From a bacterium (GTDB lineage Bacteria > Armatimonadota > JACIXR01): 60,788 nucleotides of DNA. A program made the position numbers and the translations under genes. The stretch covers positions 1 through 60,788 of the forward strand of contig JACIXR010000013.1 of assembly GCA_014360495.1 (NCBI GenBank). Reading direction: 5' to 3'. The notes below the pieces were generated by a model. It worked only from the letters and a program-made list of their open reading frames with translations, did no database searches and had not been told where the DNA came from. Shown here one piece after another: positions 26,973 through 35,213 of the stretch (position 1 is its first letter; each line of letters opens with the position of its first letter).

Positions 26973-28811
26973 ATGGCGCTTGAGGAGAAGTTGAAGCAAG
27001 TTCCCACATCGCCCGGGGTCTATATTTTTAAAGGGAAGAGAGGCAATGTCCTCTATGTGGGGAAAGCTGCCTCCCTAAGGGATAGGGTTCGCTCCTATTT
27101 CGGGCAATACGATGGCTCATTGAAGGTCTCCCTCATCCGCCAGAACATCGCTGATTTGGAATGGATAGTTACTGATTCCGAAACGGAAGCCCTCATACTT
27201 GAGCTCAACCTGATTAAGAAATATAAACCCCCTTACAATATAAGGATGAGGGACGACAAGCATTATCCCTTCGTTAAAATCACCCTAAACGAGCCCTTCC
27301 CGCGCATTGTCATCGTCAGGAGGATTAGACAGGATGGTGCCCGCTATTTCGGACCCTATGCGGATTCCAAATCTTTAAGGGAAGTCCTTCGCCTTTTGAG
27401 AAAGAATTTTCAGATAAGGCAATGCAATCTCCCCCTTACAGGAGGGGAAAACATCCGCCCTTGCCTCTTCTATCACATTGGACAATGTCTCGCCCCCTGC
27501 TCCGGTGCTGTGTCAAGGGAAAGATATATGGAGGCAGTGAACGAGGTTATAACTTTCCTTGAAGGACACAGCGAGGAACTGAGGGAAAAGCTCTGGAATA
27601 GGATGATGGAGGAGGCGGAGAAGCTTAACTTTGAACAAGCTGCCAAATTGAGGGATAGAATTAGAGCGCTTGACAGAGTCATTGATAAGCAGAAGGTCGT
27701 CTTCACAGAGCCTGTTGATGAGGATGTCATCTCCTTTGCTCAAGCGGAGGATGTTATAGGGGCGCAGGTATTCATGATTCGCGCGGGAAGGTTGATTGGG
27801 GGAAGGCATTTCATCCTACAGGGGGCGGAGGGGGAGAGCAGGGAGGAAATCACCTCTTCCTTCATCCGTCAATACTATCAGGGTGAACTTCCACCTCCCC
27901 TCATCATCGTTGAGGATGTGCCCGAAGATGCCCTGCTTATATCCCGATGGCTGAGTGAGAGGAAGCATAGGGAGGTGGTGATAAGGAAGGCTGAGAATGA
28001 AGAGGAGAAGGAGCTCGTGGAGATGGCAAGGAGGAACGCCACTATCGCTCTGCGGGCGAAGTTGGAGGAAGGGGAGATGAAGCGGAGAAGGGCTATGGAG
28101 AGCTTGGAGGCTTTGCGATTGGCTCTCAATCTTGACAAAATACCCCGGAGAATTGAGGGATATGATATATCCCATTTGGGAGGAAATCAGGCGGTCGGTT
28201 CAATGGTAGTTTTTGAGGATGGCGAACCTCAAAAATCTAAATACAGGAAATTCAACATAAAATATACCGAGAAAATACCTGATGATTACGCGATGATGAA
28301 GGAAACTCTAAGAAGAAGGATACTGCGAGGAAAGAAGGGGGACGAGAAATTCCTTCCCTTCCCCGATTTGATTGTGATAGATGGAGGTAAGGGGCATCTC
28401 TCAAGCGCCTTGGAGGTTCTCTTTGAGGAGAACATCCTTCCGCCAACAATAGGCTTGGCGAAAAGGCTGGAGGAAATCTATCTTCCTGATTCACCTCAGC
28501 CCTTGAGATTGCCCGAGGATTCAAAGGCGCTTCATCTCCTTCAAAGGATAAGAAATGAGGCGCATCGCTTCGCTATCACCCAGCACAGGGGAAGGAGGGA
28601 GAAGGCTGCTTTTATGTCTGCCTTGGAGCAAGTTGAGGGGATTGGAAAGAAGCGGAGGAAGATGCTTTTGGATGTCTTCGGCACGCTTGAGGAGCTGAGG
28701 AAAGCCTCTCCGGATAAGATAGCGAGATTGGCGGGAGTTCCCTTGAAGGTTGCGGAGAGGCTTTTGGAGGTTCTCAATAAAGAAGGAGAAAAGGAGGAAG
28801 AGGAAGGTTAA
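26973..28811 (+). CDS. uvrC: excinuclease ABC subunit UvrC
   Basis: The 612-residue nuclease makes both incisions in nucleotide excision repair with UvrA and UvrB. Domains: GIY-YIG nuclease (about 12-92; GVYIFKGKRGNVLYVGKA), a cysteine-containing region (about 150-175), UVR (207-240), RNase H-like endonuclease (about 390-540; GYDISHLGG and VIDGGKGHLSSAL) and tandem helix-hairpin-helix (about 548-605). Length is typical. The start has no ribosome binding site and sits right after a strong -10 box, so the message is likely leaderless. Confidence 0.96.
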   Translation: MALEEKLKQVPTSPGVYIFKGKRGNVLYVGKAASLRDRVRSYFGQYDGSLKVSLIRQNIADLEWIVTDSETEALILELNLIKKYKPPYNIRMRDDKHYPFVKITLNEPFPRIVIVRRIRQDGARYFGPYADSKSLREVLRLLRKNFQIRQCNLPLTGGENIRPCLFYHIGQCLAPCSGAVSRERYMEAVNEVITFLEGHSEELREKLWNRMMEEAEKLNFEQAAKLRDRIRALDRVIDKQKVVFTEPVDEDVISFAQAEDVIGAQVFMIRAGRLIGGRHFILQGAEGESREEITSSFIRQYYQGELPPPLIIVEDVPEDALLISRWLSERKHREVVIRKAENEEEKELVEMARRNATIALRAKLEEGEMKRRRAMESLEALRLALNLDKIPRRIEGYDISHLGGNQAVGSMVVFEDGEPQKSKYRKFNIKYTEKIPDDYAMMKETLRRRILRGKKGDEKFLPFPDLIVIDGGKGHLSSALEVLFEENILPPTIGLAKRLEEIYLPDSPQPLRLPEDSKALHLLQRIRNEAHRFAITQHRGRREKAAFMSALEQVEGIGKKRRKMLLDVFGTLEELRKASPDKIARLAGVPLKVAERLLEVLNKEGEKEEEEG

Positions 28812-29262
28812 TACATTCGCTATAGAAACGAAGTTTGGCTGGATTCAAGTGATGGCGAGCGAGAAGGGGTTAGTTTATCTCGCAAAGCCAGAAAATAAAA
28901 GGGTAGAGGGCGAACGATATCCCGAGTTGGAGGAAGCTTTGGAAAGATATTTCTCCGGAGATGAAGTGGATTTTTCCCATTTCCCAGTTGATTTGTCAAC
29001 GCTTTCCCCTTTCCAGAAAAGGGTTCTTGAGGAGGTGAGGGGAATTAGATGGGGTGAGGTGAAAAGTTATGAGGAGATAGGGGAGAGGTTGGGAGATAGG
29101 AGGAAGGCGAGGGCGGTTGGACAAGCATTAGCGAGGAATCCAATCCCCATCATCATCCCCTGCCATAGAGTGATAAGGAAGGACGGAGGGCTTGGCGGTT
29201 TTTCTTGGGGCTTGGAATGGAAAAGGTTGCTATTAAAATTAGAGGGATGTTCAGCAGTTTAG
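28750..29262 (+). CDS. ogt: methylated-DNA-protein cysteine methyltransferase (Ogt type)
   Basis: This protein removes alkyl groups from O6-alkylguanine by transfer to its own cysteine. The active-site motif is IPCHRVI (Cys near residue 137), with the helix-turn-helix region SPFQKRVLEEVRGIRWGEVKSYEEIGERLG before it and GGFSWGLEWKRLLL after it. The start is uncertain: the only in-frame standard start before the conserved VNTFAIETKFG section is ATG 28750, which overlaps uvrC by 62 bases and adds a basic tail; a non-standard start near 28812 would remove the overlap. Pairing with uvrC makes a small DNA-repair unit. Confidence 0.9.
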   Translation: MRRGFWRFSIKKEKRRKRKVNTFAIETKFGWIQVMASEKGLVYLAKPENKRVEGERYPELEEALERYFSGDEVDFSHFPVDLSTLSPFQKRVLEEVRGIRWGEVKSYEEIGERLGDRRKARAVGQALARNPIPIIIPCHRVIRKDGGLGGFSWGLEWKRLLLKLEGCSAV

Positions 29263-31796
29263 AGAGAGCGACGGTTTTCCTTCTGCTAACAGGTGTCCTT
29301 CTCGCTGATTGGGGGACATTGAGGGGGGCAGTTGATAGAAAAGGATTTGTCAAAGGTGAGTTGCGACCTCCTTTCCACCTCCTTTGGGTCAGGCACTTTG
29401 AAGGCGAGAAAATCAGCTCATGCGTTGAACCCATAATAGGTGAGGGAAAGCTTTTCATTGGCACGCAGAATGGGAACCTTTACGCGCTTGATGCGCAAAA
29501 TGGAGAGCCTCTTTGGCGGTTCAAAGCGAATGGCGCTTTCCTACATTCACCCGCTTTTTCCTCTGGTTTAACAGTTGCTGGCTCAACAGACGGATATATC
29601 TACGCCCTTGATTGCAAGAATGGGAAATTGAAGTGGAGTTTCTTCGTCGGGAGAGGAGGTTTCTCCTCATCGCCTTTGATTGCAGAGGACAAGGTTTTCA
29701 TAGGCTCTCGCAACGGAAAATTCATTGCCCTTGAGCTTCAAAGCGGAAAATTGCTTTGGTCTTTTAACTGCGCTGCCCCCATTCGTCAAACAGCTTCCTT
29801 CTGGAATGGGAGGGTCTTTTTCGTTGCAGAGGATATGAGGGTTCGTTGCCTTGAGGCAGAAAAAGGGAAAATGCTTTGGGAATCGGAGCCTCTAACGGGT
29901 CAGACAGCTCGTGATTACTTCCCCATAATAGCGGAAGCTAATGGGCGTGCCTTTGTCATTATTCGCACAAATCCTGTCTTGAATATGGCGCGTTTGATAG
30001 CGCAGGATAGGCATTTGATATGCGAGAATGCGGGCATAGACGATAGCGATTGGAGAAAATTGGATGATTGGATTAAAAGCGAAAAAGCGATGGGCAATCC
30101 TGAGCTTTGGGAAAAGGAACAGGAGTTGATAGTTCGCTATCTTGATTCTCATCCGGAGGCGCGCAGCTTCTTCATCTTTGACGCTGAAAGTGGAAAGCAG
30201 ATGCCATTTCCGCCCATTCTATGGACGGGTGGTTGTCAGGGCATCGGTAATATGCCTGTAGCTCTAAACGATGGACGACTCATAGTCCTTTACCGCAGCG
30301 CATATGGAAACTGGAACCTTGGCGTCGCTCCCCTTGTCTCATTGGGTATCCTTGATATATTTAAAAACCGCATCACTCCCCTGTTTCACACTAATGGGAT
30401 TCAGCCGCCCTGGAATACTTTCTGGGGAACCGCTGATGAAAGCCAAAATTTTCTCCTTGTCGGCGAAACTCTTTTGATTATCCATCAAGGAACGATTAGT
30501 GGTTTTGATTTTAATTCAAGAAACCTCTTTCCCATTTGGGGCGAAAGGGATAGTTGGGGAGGATTTCGCAATCTTCCTTGGGCGCGCAACGAATGGCATG
30601 GTCCTGCTCGCGGTGGCATTGCTGTAGTGGGGAATCGCATCTATTGGCAAGTGGGAAGCAGGATAATCTGCTTAGAAATGGGCGCCGGAAGAGAACCTGC
30701 AAGGGATTTGGGAATAGAAGAGCAGAGCGTGCCAATAACCTCAAGCTCACCCAAAGTGGATTTCTTCAGCGTGAGCGAACTGAAAAAGCTTCTCAACAGT
30801 GTTGTTGAAGAACTCCTCTCGCAGAGATGGAAGCCCCTGTATGTTGAACCGGGATTAGCGGGCAGGGAATTTTTCTTCAGCCATAGTGGAGAAGTATTTG
30901 AAGCTCTTTCCCTTGCCTACCCCCATCTTTCTGAGAATTTGAAGCGAAAAGTGAGGGAATTCCTCAACAAGGAGTGGTGGGAACATCCTCCCTATTCGCC
31001 TGCCTGTAGATATGATTTAAAAGGTGGTATGGGAAGAGAATGGTATCCTATTCCTCCCCATTTGCGGGAAAATGGTGTTGAAATTCCTCATCCCTTCGGA
31101 AACATCTATTCAATCTATCTTTATGCCGAGCGTTGTGGAGAATGGGAAAAAGTAAAAGAGGGATGGGAGGAGATAAAGGAATGCTTTAGAGCGTTTGAAG
31201 AGAGCGGTTGGAGGATGGAGGAAGGGAAGGGAGATTTATTCGCTAATAAATATCTCTCCTCCTTAATCGCTTTGGAGAGGATGGCGGAGAAAATAGGGGA
31301 TGTCTCCATCCGGGAGGAGGCAAGAGAGAAATTGGAGGAGATTAAAAAGGTATATATAGATTGGTGGAGGAGGTGCGGGGAAAATATCAAGCTCCCAATA
31401 TTTTCTGGCATAGCCGAATGGGATAAATTCATCGGAGAGGGCGACCTGCTCTTTTTTTCCATTCGCCCCCATAAAGCAAAGATAGCCCTTTTCCATAACC
31501 TAACTCCGGATGTTTCAGCTATTGTCAAAGAGGAAGCTTCCGATTCTATTGATAAAGTTTGGCAGACATTTGAGCTTCTCTGCCCCACCTGGCATTTAGT
31601 AGGGGAGGAAAGGCAGGTCCATTATGGTGAAAATTATATTGACCCGCCCGATTTTTCCCTTGATGCCTTTAAGGCTTTTGCCTGGCTCAGAAAAGCAGAT
31701 TTGCAAGAGCTTATCCCAAGAATAGACATCCCCTTTTGCAGCGCTGACCTCTATTTTATAACGAAAATAGCTATAGTTTCAGACCTAGCACAATAG
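29217..31796 (+). CDS. secreted PQQ-type beta-propeller protein with C-terminal helical domain
   Basis: About 859 residues with an N-terminal export signal (about 11-30, ATVFLLLTGVLLA). Residues from about 60 to 500 hold PQQ/BamB-type blades with repeated GxLYALDxxNGxxLW and SSPLIAEDKVFIGS units. From about 530 to the end the sequence is largely helical (VREFLNKEWW, VKEGWEEIKECFRAFEESG, LIALERMAEKIGD) and suggests an alpha/alpha toroid. No quinoprotein cysteines are obvious. The role may be surface binding or glycan recognition; it is not known. The start could be TTG 29205, ATG 29217 or ATG 29247; the overlap with ogt (up to 58 bases) suggests cotranscription. The gap after it (31797-31982) contains an imperfect TCATGAAAA inverted repeat. 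Confidence 0.65.
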   Translation: MEKVAIKIRGMFSSLERATVFLLLTGVLLADWGTLRGAVDRKGFVKGELRPPFHLLWVRHFEGEKISSCVEPIIGEGKLFIGTQNGNLYALDAQNGEPLWRFKANGAFLHSPAFSSGLTVAGSTDGYIYALDCKNGKLKWSFFVGRGGFSSSPLIAEDKVFIGSRNGKFIALELQSGKLLWSFNCAAPIRQTASFWNGRVFFVAEDMRVRCLEAEKGKMLWESEPLTGQTARDYFPIIAEANGRAFVIIRTNPVLNMARLIAQDRHLICENAGIDDSDWRKLDDWIKSEKAMGNPELWEKEQELIVRYLDSHPEARSFFIFDAESGKQMPFPPILWTGGCQGIGNMPVALNDGRLIVLYRSAYGNWNLGVAPLVSLGILDIFKNRITPLFHTNGIQPPWNTFWGTADESQNFLLVGETLLIIHQGTISGFDFNSRNLFPIWGERDSWGGFRNLPWARNEWHGPARGGIAVVGNRIYWQVGSRIICLEMGAGREPARDLGIEEQSVPITSSSPKVDFFSVSELKKLLNSVVEELLSQRWKPLYVEPGLAGREFFFSHSGEVFEALSLAYPHLSENLKRKVREFLNKEWWEHPPYSPACRYDLKGGMGREWYPIPPHLRENGVEIPHPFGNIYSIYLYAERCGEWEKVKEGWEEIKECFRAFEESGWRMEEGKGDLFANKYLSSLIALERMAEKIGDVSIREEAREKLEEIKKVYIDWWRRCGENIKLPIFSGIAEWDKFIGEGDLLFFSIRPHKAKIALFHNLTPDVSAIVKEEASDSIDKVWQTFELLCPTWHLVGEERQVHYGENYIDPPDFSLDAFKAFAWLRKADLQELIPRIDIPFCSADLYFITKIAIVSDLAQ

Positions 31797-31982
31797 AGGA
31801 GGAAATAGGGGTTGGTCTCTTCTCATGAAAATCTTTTTTCATGATTCTGAGTGGTTGTGTAATATCCTGCTTTTCAAGATAGTTATTGATCGAAGCTGAG
31901 ATGGGTTGGGGCATTTCATGAACGTGAACCTAAAAATCCATATTTTCCCCCTTCGGTATCACTCCAATTTTTTAAATTCTTG

Positions 31983-32010
31983 TTGCATTTTTTGAATAGA
32001 TTATTAAAAT
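31983..32010 (+). promoter_or_regulatory. candidate promoter of the DUF996 array
   Basis: TTGCAT (31983-31988), 16-base spacer, TAAAAT (32005-32010), 20 bases before ATG 32031 with GCGGAGGCG between. Confidence 0.5.
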
Positions 32011-32030
32011 TGAAGCGGAGGCGATAAGAT

Positions 32031-32608
32031 ATGGTCAGCAGAGAAGTTAATATAAGAGATGCGAAGTTGATGGGAGGCATTAGGGGCGATTCCTGAGATA
32101 GTGGGAGGTTTTATACCTTATCTTGGCTGGTTGTTGCCCCTTGCTGGGCTTGTCCTTGTGCTCTTAGCTCTCAAGAGGATATCGGATGAAACGGGCAAGC
32201 CGAGGATTTTCAAGGATTTCCTCGTCTCGGTTATCTTTATGGCAATAGGGGATGTCCTTTTTTTCCTGCTGGGAGGAATTACGCTTCTCGGCTCTATCAG
32301 CAAGGGTTTCAAGACCATTCATCTTGGTGCCGCTTTGCTTGCCTTTCTTCTCTCTTGGGTAGTTATTATGATTGGGGCATATTTCTTGCGTATGAGCTTC
32401 AACATAACTGCAGAGGCGACAGGTGTAGGTACGTTTGAGACATCTGCTACCCTCATCTTCTACGGTGCCATATTGATGATAGTTTTTTTTCATAGGGGGG
32501 TTGGTTCTCTTGATTGGAAGAATAATTGGGGTTGTTGCCTTTTTCTCTTTGCCCGATATATTGGAGGTGTCTACCTCTCAATGTGAGATAGGGAAAGAGG
32601 ATATGTAG
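32031..32608 (+). pseudogene. DUF996-type membrane protein gene, two frameshifts
   Basis: First copy of the array. ATG 32031 after GGAGG opens with VSREVNIRDAKLMGGI, like the N termini of intact copies, but an extra base near 32082 leads to TGA 32094. Removing it restores LMGGIGAIPEIVGG and continues into a long frame (from 32101) with GLVLVLLALKRISDE. A second extra base in the T8 run at 32483-32490 breaks the last helix; removing one T gives IVFFIGGLVLLIG and VVAFFSLPD, the family C terminus, ending at TAG 32606-32608. Either the gene is decaying or the assembly has two indel errors (one in a homopolymer). Confidence 0.8.
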
Positions 32609-32618
32609 GAGGTAAAAA

Positions 32619-32867
32619 TTGGTATTCATCCCCGTTAAGCAATTAAGCGATGATATAAAAAGAAAGGACACCTCCCGGGATTTCCTAATGTGCACCCTCA
32701 TCTCCTCTCTATCCATTATCCTTGCTCTTTTTATGATTTCCTTATCAACTTTAGAATCCGGTATCTTCTTATTCTTAGCCTTTCTATCATCTCCTTTTTC
32801 TCCCTTTCGGATGGACTTCACCTCAGAGGGTAGGGGGGATATGCATGATAGAGAGGGAAATCGTTGA
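32619..32867 (+). pseudogene. DUF996-type remnant with internal deletions
   Basis: An 82-codon frame starts at TTG 32619 after a good AGGAGGT. It reads LVFIPVKQLSDD..KDTSRDFLMCTLISS, which aligns to residues about 30-65 of the intact copies (ALKKFTEETKRETIFRDFLVATAI), and its end FRMDFTSEG resembles the C-terminal PDSLAISKTSEGG of the next copy. The first hairpin and the middle helices are missing. Its 3' end overlaps the next gene by 23 bases. It could still make a small membrane peptide. Confidence 0.65.
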
Positions 32868-33387
32868 TATTAAAAACGCTAAGGCTTTGGGTATTGCCGG
32901 TGCCCTCTCTCTATTGGCGAATCCATATATAAGCTTAGCGGGCATAATAATCCTTTACATAGCCCTAAAGAGGTTCTCGGAAGCATTTGGTGAGAAGAGA
33001 ATCGCCAATGATTTCCTCCTCGCCCTAGTCATCTCTTTCGCCGTTTTGCTTCTCGCTCTATTTGCCACTTTAGTCGTTCCCTTTCTTATGGCTATCCTCG
33101 TTGACACGAATTTCCCCTACTGGCTTATAATAGCCTTACCATTTTTGATAATCTGGATTGGTTTATCCCTATCAGCCTACTTCCTGAAGAGGAGCTTTTA
33201 TGCTTTGTCCTCTGCGTCGGGAGAGGACTACTTCCGCATAGCGGGCGATTATATCCTTTTGGGGACGATTTTGAGCATTTTTCTCGTGGGCATAATAATC
33301 TTCTTCATGGGGCAGATTTATGAGACGCTTGCCTTCTTCTCCCTCCCCGATTCATTGGCGATTTCAAAAACATCAGAGGGAGGTTGA
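32845..33387 (+). CDS. DUF996 family membrane protein
   Basis: The 180-residue product has four hydrophobic segments (about 17-45, 60-85, 92-115, 140-170). The layout matches DUF996: short charged N terminus (IEREIVDIKNAKALGIAG), a first hairpin ending in IALKRFSEAFGEKRI, then a helix pair, an ASGEDYFRIAGD segment before the last helix and the closing AFFSLPDSL. The family function is unknown. Copy 3 of the array. ATG 32845; its GTAGGGGGG is a possible ribosome site. The stop overlaps the TTG that precedes the next start. Confidence 0.78.
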   Translation: MIEREIVDIKNAKALGIAGALSLLANPYISLAGIIILYIALKRFSEAFGEKRIANDFLLALVISFAVLLLALFATLVVPFLMAILVDTNFPYWLIIALPFLIIWIGLSLSAYFLKRSFYALSSASGEDYFRIAGDYILLGTILSIFLVGIIIFFMGQIYETLAFFSLPDSLAISKTSEGG

Positions 33388-33392
33388 ATAAA

Positions 33393-33923
33393 ATGCTGGA
33401 GAAAAAAGAGATAGATTTAAGGGAGATAAAGCTTCTCGGAGGGATTGGTTCAGTATCCATGCTCGCTCTGCCCTTTGTGGGTTTGGTTTTGCTCCTTGTA
33501 GCCCTCAAGAAGCTTGCCAATGCCACTGGTAACGAGAAGATTTTCAGGGACTTCTTCGTTGCAACTATTATCTCCTTGGTCTTTCTTTTCACCTTATATA
33601 TCGGATGGATGGCTTTTTTCTTGGCATTCGCACACGTTCCTCCTAAATTCCTAGAGGATTTAGTATTCTCTCTTCCTTTCCTCTTCGTCTGGGTCTTAGC
33701 CTGGATAGGGGGGATTTTCTTCGCAATTTATGCCAGCAGAAGTCTTGAAGCTTTGGCAAAGATAACGGGAGAAAAGATGTTTAATACCGCTGGTCTGCTC
33801 ATATTCATCGGCGCCATTCTCACGATAGCCTTCGTAGGGCTAATCATCTTATTCATCGGTTGGATTTATCTCATCGTCGCTTTCTTCTCCCTCCCAGATA
33901 AGTTGGAGCTGAAGGTGGCATAG
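33393..33923 (+). CDS. DUF996 family membrane protein
   Basis: Copy 4, 176 residues from ATG 33393 (GGGAGG at 33380-33385 region; a TTG at 33384 is the alternative). It shows KKEIDLREIKLLGGIGSVSM, the first hairpin ending in VALKKLANATGNEKIF, an ASRSLEALAKITGEKMFNTAG segment and the final FFSLPDKLELKVA. These are the clearest family motifs in the array. Four membrane segments, no signal peptide. Function unknown. Confidence 0.8.
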   Translation: MLEKKEIDLREIKLLGGIGSVSMLALPFVGLVLLLVALKKLANATGNEKIFRDFFVATIISLVFLFTLYIGWMAFFLAFAHVPPKFLEDLVFSLPFLFVWVLAWIGGIFFAIYASRSLEALAKITGEKMFNTAGLLIFIGAILTIAFVGLIILFIGWIYLIVAFFSLPDKLELKVA

Positions 33924-33931
33924 GGTTGGAA

Positions 33932-34486
33932 ATGAGGGAGATTGATATAAAAAGTGAAAAGCTGATGGCTGGCGTGGGGACTTTATTTTCCCTTTTTTGG
34001 CTAACCCCTTCCCCTGTTGCAATAGCTGGTTGGGTTCTCCTTTTACTTGCACTGAAAAGGTTTTCCCTCCAATTTGAGAGAAGCGAGATATATCGGGCTA
34101 TAAGAGAGGCGATGATATTAGCTATAGCAAGCGGATTCGTTTTCATATTAGTTTGGTGGAGATTTCCCATCAGTTTCATTCGCTCTTACCCGGAAGAAAA
34201 GTTCGTTTTAATCCCTTATATTATTTCCTTTTTGCTGGGTTGTGGTCTCCTAATCGCTTCTTCCTACTTTCTCAGAAGGTGCCTCTTTTCCTTGAAGGAG
34301 ATAACCGGAGATGAATTCTTTTCCAGGGCGGGAGAGCTTTTGTTTTTGGGGTCGCTTCTGAGCATCATATTGGTGGGTTTCCCTATCTACTCAATCGGTC
34401 AAATCTATCAAGCTATCGCATTTTTCCTTTTGCCCGATAAATTAGAATATGGAAAAGAACAAGGAGAGGAGGTCGTTTTAGAATGA
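33932..34486 (+). CDS. DUF996 family membrane protein, more diverged copy
   Basis: Copy 5, 184 residues from ATG 33932 (TTG 33926 is possible). It keeps REIDIKSEKLMAGVGTL, LALKRFSLQFERSEIYR, SLKEITGDEFFSRAGEL and FFLLPDKLEYG, but the central helices differ from those of copies 4 and 6, so it is an older duplicate. The ribosome binding site is weak. Its end overlaps copy 6 by four bases. Confidence 0.76.
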   Translation: MREIDIKSEKLMAGVGTLFSLFWLTPSPVAIAGWVLLLLALKRFSLQFERSEIYRAIREAMILAIASGFVFILVWWRFPISFIRSYPEEKFVLIPYIISFLLGCGLLIASSYFLRRCLFSLKEITGDEFFSRAGELLFLGSLLSIILVGFPIYSIGQIYQAIAFFLLPDKLEYGKEQGEEVVLE

Positions 34487-35034
34487 AAGCGAAAAGGGAG
34501 ATAGACCTAAGGGATATAAAGCTTTTAGGAGGCATTGGCTCTATTTTCCTCTTGTTCTTCCCCTTGGTTGGTTTGGTTCTCATCCTCATAGCGCTCAAGA
34601 AATTCACTGAGGAAACGAAAAGGGAGACCATCTTCCGGGATTTCCTTGTCGCTACAGCCATTGCCTTAGCTTATATGTTTGCGGTGTTCCTATTCTGGCT
34701 TTTATTTCTTTTAATCCATTCAGTCTCTGGTACACAGCCTCCCGAGCAGCCGGCAATAGCCATCTTCTTTCTCATTATTTTCTTCTTGGCTTGGATTGTC
34801 GGCACTATATCAGCCTCCTATGCGAGAAGGAGCTTTGAGGCATTGGCGCAGGTCAGCGGTGAGAGCTTGTTCTCGTCGGCGGGAAAGCTTTTCTTAATCG
34901 GTGCCATTCTCTTAATAATCTTAGTGGGAAGCGTTTTGATTTTCATCGGCGAGATATACTCCATTGTCGCCTTCTTCACCCTTCCCGATAAATTGGAGAT
35001 TGAAGAAGGTGGTGCGGTCACTGAGGGGAATTAG
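34483..35034 (+). CDS. DUF996 family membrane protein
   Basis: Copy 6, 183 residues, closely similar to copy 4: KREIDLRDIKLLGGIGSIFL, a first hairpin with LVLILIALKKFTEETKRETIF, YARRSFEALAQVSGESLFSSAG, and AFFTLPDKLEIEEGG. ATG 34483 overlaps the previous stop (ATGA). It ends the array; the gap to the next gene (35035-35213) has the inverted repeat AATTACA CT TGTAATT at 35061-35076, which may be an operator. Confidence 0.8.
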   Translation: MKAKREIDLRDIKLLGGIGSIFLLFFPLVGLVLILIALKKFTEETKRETIFRDFLVATAIALAYMFAVFLFWLLFLLIHSVSGTQPPEQPAIAIFFLIIFFLAWIVGTISASYARRSFEALAQVSGESLFSSAGKLFLIGAILLIILVGSVLIFIGEIYSIVAFFTLPDKLEIEEGGAVTEGN

Positions 35035-35150
35035 TGTTCACAACCAATTGCGAACTTATAAATTACACTTGTAATTGTGAGCCTTACTGCCTTAGCAGTC
35101 AGGTGCCTTCCCTCGTTTTTATAGGTAAAACCGAGATACCTTCCTCCATA

Positions 35151-35180
35151 TTGACATAAACGCTTATACATCGCAATGAT
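35151..35180 (+). promoter_or_regulatory. candidate promoter of the beta-helix protein gene
   Basis: TTGACA (35151-35156) is followed after 18 bases by AATGAT (35175-35180), about 34 bases before the ATG; the -10 is weak. A palindrome with arms AATTACA/TGTAATT lies about 75 bases upstream. Confidence 0.4.
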
Positions 35181-35213
35181 GAAATTGGTTTTATAGAAGG
35201 AGGTAGAGTTATT

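Noticed and set aside
35035-35213. Riboswitch before the beta-helix protein gene
   Set aside because: Only one short palindrome is present; no multi-helix conserved core can be recognised.
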